This document shows positions 59,779 through 64,000 of a stretch of DNA of 64,000 nt, piece after piece. Origin of the DNA: Bacteroidota bacterium (GTDB lineage Bacteria; Bacteroidota; Bacteroidia; Chitinophagales; Chitinophagaceae); assembly GCA_005882315.1 (NCBI GenBank), contig VBAR01000004.1, positions 1-64,000 on the forward strand, read 5' to 3'. Under the pieces are notes generated by a model. That model had not been told where the DNA came from. It ran no database searches and saw nothing but the letters and a program-made list of their open reading frames with translations. Each line of letters opens with the position of its first letter. Position 1 is the stretch's first letter. The translations under genes were made by a program, and so were the position numbers.

Positions 59779-59861
59779 AATTATCATGCAATTTACGAAA
59801 TGGTTACGGCTTTGGTTTGTAAGGAGGATGACAAACAGGGGGCCTTTGGAAAACATTAACA

Positions 59862-59939
59862 AGCTAAGAGGATAAAGGAGAGAAAGAGAAAAAGAGAAAA
59901 GCTCTGAAATGTCTCTTTTTCTCTTTTAATCTCTTAGCT
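59862..59939. repeat. Long purine/pyrimidine inverted repeat upstream of mutS2
   Basis: Outer arms AGCTAAGAG / CTCTTAGCT (59862-59870, 59931-59939) and inner arms AAAGAGAAAAAGAGA / TCTCTTTTTCTCTTT (59883-59897, 59912-59926, 15 bp perfect) around a 14-nt loop. One strand of each arm is almost entirely purine. It lies between msrA and mutS2 (divergent), ending 6 nt before the mutS2 -7 box. Confidence 0.7.
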
Positions 59940-59945
59940 AAAAAT

Positions 59946-59953
59946 TACCTTTG
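59946..59953 (+). promoter_or_regulatory. -7 promoter box (TACCTTTG) for the MutS2-like gene
   Basis: Exact TAnnTTTG match, 21 nt before ATG 59975, directly after the inverted repeat. Confidence 0.55.
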
Positions 59954-59974
59954 CTGGCTACAAAAAATTACGGA

Positions 59975-62074
59975 ATGCGGCTTTATCCTGAATCGGCTTA
60001 TTTACAACTGGAGTTTGATAAAATAAAATCCCTGCTGGCTGCACATTGCCAGACGGAGTATGCGAAAGAAAAAGCAGATAATCTTCGTATTCATACCCGT
60101 ATTGAGTTTATTCAAACAGAACTGAAGCAAAGCCATGAATACCGGCAATTGATATCCAATTCAATTTATTTCCCAAATGATTATATTCTCAATCTTTCAA
60201 AAGAACTAAAACTGCTTGCAATTCCCGGTGCATTGCTGAATGGCGAACAGTTTATGCAACTGCGCAAGCTGGCTGAAAGTATGGAAAAAATTTCCCGTTG
60301 GTTTGATAATGAAAGAAAAACCGCTTACCCAGCACTAGCAAAGATCATCGAAGGAGTTTTTTATGAAAAGGCGATCATTGGAATGATAGATGATGTACTG
60401 GATGAGACGGGTTATGTAAAAGATGATGCATCGGATGAGCTGAAAGAAATAAGGATAAGTCTCTATCGCAAACGTAATGAACTGCGCCGCCAGTTTGAAA
60501 AAATTATTTCTAAACTGAATAAAGCCGGTTATCTCGCTGAGATAGAAGAAAGTTTTATGAATGGCCGTCGGGTAGTTGCGGTTTTTGCAGAGCAAAAAAG
60601 AACTGTAAAAGGGATCCTACATGCTGAGAGTGACAGCCGAAAGACAGCGTTTATTGAACCCGAAGAAACGATCGAATTGAATAATCTTATTTATGAACTG
60701 GAGCATGCCGAACAAAGAGAAGTGTACCGGATACTGCAGGAACTCACACGGAAACTTTCTGCTTATGCTCATTTACTTACATCGTATCATGCAGTAATAG
60801 GTGAATTTGATTTTGCCCGTGCCAAAGCAAAACTTGGTTCGGATATCAATGGTGAATACCCGGTTGTGCATGATAAAGCTCTTGTAGAGTTGGTAAATGC
60901 CTATCATCCGCTTTTATTTTTATATAATAAGAAATCGGCCAAGCCAACCATACCCGTTACATTAACACTTGATGAAACAAAACGTATTCTTGTTATTAGT
61001 GGGCCCAATGCCGGTGGTAAAACAGTAACGATGAAAACGATCGGGCTGTTGCAAATGATGGTGCAAAGCGGTTTATTGGTTCCTGTTCATCCATCTTCAC
61101 AGTTTGGTATTTTCAAGCAACTCATGATACATATCGGCGATACGCAGAGTATCGAGTTTGAGCTAAGTACTTACAGCAGCCATTTGATCCACATGAAGCA
61201 TTTCATGGAGAATGCAAATGGCAAAACATTATTCTTTATTGATGAACTTGGCAGCGGCAGTGATCCCAATCTTGGCGGTGCATTTGCCGAAGTGATTTTG
61301 AAAGAATTACTAAAGAAACATGCATATGGTGTAGTGACTACACATTACCTTAACCTGAAAGTGATGGCAGGCAAAACGCAGGGCATTGTTAACGGCGCAA
61401 TGGCATTTGATGAAAAACATTTACAGCCTTTATATAAACTGATCGTAGGTAAACCCGGGAGCTCTTATACATTTTCAATTGCGGAACGGATCGGATTGGA
61501 TAAACAATTGATCAATTCTGCAAAGCAGTTGATAGATGAAGATCAGTTTCGTCTTGATAAATTGCTGAACCGAACTGAACAGGATCTACGAACCATTGAA
61601 CAGAAAGAAAAAGAATTGCATAAGCAGTTAAAAGAAAATGAAAAACTGCGAAAGGAAATGGAAGAAGTTATAAAAAAAGAAAAACATACTCAGCAGGTCG
61701 AGCTGCTTGCCCAGCAGAATAAGATAAATGAGGAAAGATTGGTGTACCTGAAGGATATGGAAAGAAAACTAAAGCAGATGATCATTGAATGGAGAAAGAC
61801 AGAGAATAAAAATAAAGTGATCAAAGAAATGGAAAATCTTTTGTTTAAAAAGAATGAACAGAAAGTAGCAAGCAAAATGCAGAAGAAGATCGAATCGAAA
61901 TTTGAAGAGATAAATGGCGAAATAAAAGAAGGTGTGAAGGTGAAGATGAAACGCAATCACCAGGTAGGCGAGGTGCTTGAGTTAAGAGGTAAGAGAGCCG
62001 TTGTAAAAATTGGATTACTGCCAATGCAGGTAGAGATCAAGGATTTAGTTGTCGTAAAAGAAAAAGAGCAATAA
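59975..62074 (+). CDS. MutS2-like ATPase lacking the Smr nuclease domain
   Basis: 699 residues from ATG 59975 (MRLYPESAYLQLEFDKIKSLLA). A MutS2-type lever/core region, Walker A GPNAGGKTVTMKTIG near residue 345, Walker B TLFFIDELGSGSDPNLGGAFAE, and a His-containing VVTTHYLNLK. After a long coiled coil (about 525-640) there is an SH3-like tail (KMKRNHQVGEVLELRGKRAVV). Typical MutS2 proteins are near 780-800 residues and end with an Smr endonuclease domain; here the frame stops right after the SH3-like part, so the nuclease is missing. MutS2 proteins suppress recombination or rescue collided ribosomes. Function here is inferred. Confidence 0.88.
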   Translation: MRLYPESAYLQLEFDKIKSLLAAHCQTEYAKEKADNLRIHTRIEFIQTELKQSHEYRQLISNSIYFPNDYILNLSKELKLLAIPGALLNGEQFMQLRKLAESMEKISRWFDNERKTAYPALAKIIEGVFYEKAIIGMIDDVLDETGYVKDDASDELKEIRISLYRKRNELRRQFEKIISKLNKAGYLAEIEESFMNGRRVVAVFAEQKRTVKGILHAESDSRKTAFIEPEETIELNNLIYELEHAEQREVYRILQELTRKLSAYAHLLTSYHAVIGEFDFARAKAKLGSDINGEYPVVHDKALVELVNAYHPLLFLYNKKSAKPTIPVTLTLDETKRILVISGPNAGGKTVTMKTIGLLQMMVQSGLLVPVHPSSQFGIFKQLMIHIGDTQSIEFELSTYSSHLIHMKHFMENANGKTLFFIDELGSGSDPNLGGAFAEVILKELLKKHAYGVVTTHYLNLKVMAGKTQGIVNGAMAFDEKHLQPLYKLIVGKPGSSYTFSIAERIGLDKQLINSAKQLIDEDQFRLDKLLNRTEQDLRTIEQKEKELHKQLKENEKLRKEMEEVIKKEKHTQQVELLAQQNKINEERLVYLKDMERKLKQMIIEWRKTENKNKVIKEMENLLFKKNEQKVASKMQKKIESKFEEINGEIKEGVKVKMKRNHQVGEVLELRGKRAVVKIGLLPMQVEIKDLVVVKEKEQ

Positions 62075-62131
62075 ATAAAAACGAGGCCTTACGGGGCCCC
62101 GCCTATATTTAATGAATCAGTAACTCGTTTA

Positions 62132-62560
62132 TCAGCTTTGAATATAGCTTTGTAAATGTTCAATTGTTTCTTTTTGTGCCAGGATCGTTTCTTTCACCAC
62201 ATCACTCATTGAAATAATTCCCACCATCCTGTTGCCATCAAATACCGGCATATAGCGGATATTTTTATCACTCATCAGTTCCATACAATGATCGATCGTA
62301 TCAGAGGGAGACACAACAGGCAGATCAGTACTCATGATTTCACCGACAGTTGTTTCTGTTGAATTCTTTCCTTTCAGTACAACTTTTCTTGAGTAATCCC
62401 TTTCTGAAAAGATGCCGAGATATTTATCGTTTTCTTTTATCACCAACGAACCGATGTTCTCACCGTTCATTATTTCAAGTGCTTTCAATACCGAGCATTC
62501 AGGCGGCACTGAAATAGGTTCACGGTTTTTACGTGAGAGAATGTTGAAAACTTTATTCAT
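62132..62560 (-). CDS. CBS-domain pair protein
   Basis: 142 residues, two CBS motifs making one Bateman module (EPISVPPECSVLKALEIMNGENIGSLVI... GIFSERDYSRKV; TDLPVVSPSDTIDHCMELMSDKNIRYMPVFDGNRMVGIISMSDVV). Such modules bind adenosine nucleotides or SAM and regulate other proteins. No effector domain is fused. ATG 62560 (MNKVFNILSRKNREP) fits the family; the longer frame to 62608 has no clear role. Convergent with the MutS2-like gene and divergent from fbp. Confidence 0.9.
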   Translation of the reverse strand: MNKVFNILSRKNREPISVPPECSVLKALEIMNGENIGSLVIKENDKYLGIFSERDYSRKVVLKGKNSTETTVGEIMSTDLPVVSPSDTIDHCMELMSDKNIRYMPVFDGNRMVGIISMSDVVKETILAQKETIEHLQSYIQS

Positions 62561-62686
62561 ATGTAAGCGTTTTTTTAAAGTTAGGAAAAAAGTCTGTTGA
62601 AAAGACAATATACCTTATTTTTTCCGGGCTAAAGTTCAAACAGAATGGTTATGCAGCATAATTGACATCTCAACTGAATATTCTCT

Positions 62687-62694
62687 TACATTTG
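62687..62694 (+). promoter_or_regulatory. Promoter of fbp (-33 and -7)
   Basis: -7 box TACATTTG at 62687-62694; TTG (in TTGACA) at 62662-62664 is 22 nt upstream. ATG is 22 nt downstream. Confidence 0.7.
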
Positions 62695-62716
62695 TCTCAA
62701 TCTAAATGCTTGCAAA

Positions 62717-63724
62717 ATGATAACCAACCGCACCGTCCTTACACTTGATGAATTTACTATCCAACAGTTAAGACAGTTTCCCCAAGCTACGGGTGAGCTG
62801 AGCAGTTTGCTGCGGGATATTGGCTTAGCTGCTAAAAGAGTGAATGTTGAAGTGAATAAAGCAGGACTGGTAGATATATTGGGTGACGCTGGTTCAGTAA
62901 ATGTGCAGGGTGAAGATGTAAAGAAACTGGACATATATGCTAACAACCAATTTATGGGTGTGTTGAAACATGGTATCAGTTGTGCCGGTATTGCCAGCGA
63001 GGAATTAGATGATTATATCGCATTTGATGATGATGTTAGCCGCAATTCAAAGTATATCTGTTTATTCGATCCATTAGATGGCAGTGGTAATATTGATGTG
63101 AACGTTTCTATCGGTACCATCTTTAGCATTTATCGTCGGATAACCCCAAAAGGTGAGTTAGTTAAGCTAGAAGATTTCCTGCAGCCAGGTACTCAACAGG
63201 TAGCAGGTGGTTATATTGTTTATGGTTCTTCGACGATGCTTGTATACGCAACCAAAAGAGGAGTGAATGGTTTTACGCTGGATCCTGCTATTGGTGAATT
63301 CTGTTTGAGTCACCCGGATATTAAATGTCCTGATGCGGGTAATATATATTCAGTGAATCATGGTCATTTTTTTCGATATGATGAAGGAGTGAGAGATTAT
63401 ATTCATAAATGCCAGCGGAAAACAAAACAAGACGGCGGTCCTTATACGCAACGTTATATTGGTAGTATGGTTTCTGATGTACATAGGAATTTAATTAAAG
63501 GAGGCATTTTTATGTATCCAGGTACTACTGATAAACCAAAAGGGAAATTGCGTTTGTTATATGAGTGCAACCCTTTTGCATTTATTCTTGAAATGGCAGG
63601 AGGTAAGGCTACTAATGGGAAACAAAGAATATTAGAGGTAATGCCAACTGAACTGCACCAGCGGTCGCCATTATTTATTGGTAGTAAATCAATGATGGAA
63701 GAACTGGAGGAGTGTTTGAAATAA
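62717..63724 (+). CDS. fbp: Class I fructose-1,6-bisphosphatase
   Basis: 335 residues. Hydrolyses fructose-1,6-bisphosphate to fructose-6-phosphate in gluconeogenesis. Class I motifs: YICLFDPLDGSGNIDVNVSIGTIFSIYR with the metal-binding D-P-L-D-G, RYIGSMVSDVHRNLIKGGIFMYPGT and the LYECNPFAFILEMAGGKATNGK substrate-binding segment. Single gene with a good promoter. The next gene begins 12 nt downstream and is likely co-transcribed. Confidence 0.96.
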   Translation: MITNRTVLTLDEFTIQQLRQFPQATGELSSLLRDIGLAAKRVNVEVNKAGLVDILGDAGSVNVQGEDVKKLDIYANNQFMGVLKHGISCAGIASEELDDYIAFDDDVSRNSKYICLFDPLDGSGNIDVNVSIGTIFSIYRRITPKGELVKLEDFLQPGTQQVAGGYIVYGSSTMLVYATKRGVNGFTLDPAIGEFCLSHPDIKCPDAGNIYSVNHGHFFRYDEGVRDYIHKCQRKTKQDGGPYTQRYIGSMVSDVHRNLIKGGIFMYPGTTDKPKGKLRLLYECNPFAFILEMAGGKATNGKQRILEVMPTELHQRSPLFIGSKSMMEELEECLK

Positions 63725-63735
63725 AATTTTGATTC

Positions 63736-64000
63736 GTGGCGATAAAAATAATTAATTACGAAGAAAAATATCAGCCAGATTTTAAGAGATTAAATCTTGA
63801 GTGGCTGGATAAGTACAACCTCACAGAAAGCCATGACCTGGAAATAATGGACGATCCATCAGGAACTGTGATAGCCCGTGGTGGAATGATCTTCCTGGCG
63901 ATGGATGGGTACGATGTAGTAGGTACGGCCGGTTTGTGGAAATCAAGTGATGAAGAATATGAGCTGATAAAAATGGGTGTTGATCCGCATCACCGCGGAC
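63736..64000 (+). CDS. GNAT-family N-acetyltransferase (partial, cut by window end)
   Basis: At least 88 residues from a GTG at 63736, running off the right edge. The visible part (VAIKIINYEEKYQPDFKRLN at the start, then GGMIFLAMDGYDVVGTAGLW and YELIKMGVDPHHRG) fits the GNAT fold, the last segment being the beginning of the acetyl-CoA pyrophosphate loop. No better start was seen; the 12-nt spacing to fbp favours co-transcription. Substrate unknown. The end of the gene lies outside this window. Confidence 0.75.
   Translation, partial: MAIKIINYEEKYQPDFKRLNLEWLDKYNLTESHDLEIMDDPSGTVIARGGMIFLAMDGYDVVGTAGLWKSSDEEYELIKMGVDPHHRG

Noticed and set aside
62082-62106. Terminator after the MutS2-like gene
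   Set aside because: GC-rich self-complementary stretch (GGGGCCCC) but no clear stem-loop followed by a T-run.
1-64000. Prophage, defence island or integrative element spanning the window
   Set aside because: No integrase, phage structural, relaxase or clustered defence genes; accessory DNA is limited to the left edge and the RAYT/REP site.

Overview
This 64 kb window is a chromosomal segment of a member of the phylum Bacteroidota, most likely family Chitinophagaceae (the family is inferred from overall gene make-up). Four things in the sequence point there. The promoters have the Bacteroidota -7 box TAnnTTTG (19 exact copies listed). One secreted protease ends in a type IX secretion sorting domain. 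There are phylum-typical families such as DUF4294, DUF3570/DUF4266, the Bacteroidota AMP nucleosidase and a zinc-ribbon/alpha-CTD mini-protein. It also has a bacillithiol deacetylase and a C-x3-Y type CcmE. Gene density is high, gaps are short, and there is no rRNA, tRNA, CRISPR, prophage or recognisable defence island.

Layout. 1-0.9 kb: accessory edge with the C-terminal end of an IS110-type transposase and a CDP-alcohol phosphatidyltransferase-like gene bracketed by a 16-nt inverted repeat. 0.9-7.5 kb: M14 peptidase, SSB, Ldh-type oxidoreductase, a small unknown protein, aspartate kinase and a stand-alone TonB plug protein. 7.7-10.6 kb: tightly overlapped operon of thioredoxin-like protein, ApbE flavin transferase, DUF4266 lipoprotein and DUF3570 outer-membrane protein, the most interesting protein system here. 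10.7-12 kb: queA with a 144-nt leader that folds well. 12-17.7 kb: giant TraB/GumN-domain protein and a fused double oligopeptide ABC ATPase. 17.7-18.4 kb: REP-like palindromes in a mirrored layout beside a RAYT-type Y1 transposase. 18.5-27.3 kb: AMP nucleosidase, HSDR_N-like nuclease domain, FKBP, exonuclease/GIY-YIG fusion, RlmK-like methyltransferase, glutamine amidotransferase, desaturase, bshB1, DUF4294.

27.4-31.5 kb: cytochrome c maturation pair ccmE-ccmF, the zinc-ribbon/alpha-CTD protein and a DUF1801/MORN-like protein. 31.7-38.1 kb: acyl-CoA dehydrogenase, YggS, an intradiol-dioxygenase-like lipoprotein, a LytS/LytTR two-component pair, a SET-domain protein and a 51-aa basic protein. 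38.1-42.4 kb: glnS, methylmalonyl-CoA mutase large subunit without a B12 domain plus a membrane-anchored partner, and an IscA-like protein. 42.5-64 kb: T9SS metalloprotease, nucleoside MFS transporter, trxA, dnaE, NlpC/P60 lipoprotein, polysaccharide flippase, M1 peptidase, oligopeptide-binding lipoprotein, msrA, MutS2-like ATPase without Smr domain, CBS protein, fbp and a truncated GNAT gene.

Across the window I see a repeated class of degenerate tandem arrays with a 7-bp period (eight or more sites). Two lie inside coding sequence: a signal peptide and the linker of the ABC ATPase. Several promoters sit only 4-7 nt from the start codon, suggesting leaderless transcripts. Start codons were moved from the longest open frame to internal ATGs where a signal peptide, a conserved N-terminus, an SD or a promoter box supports this.
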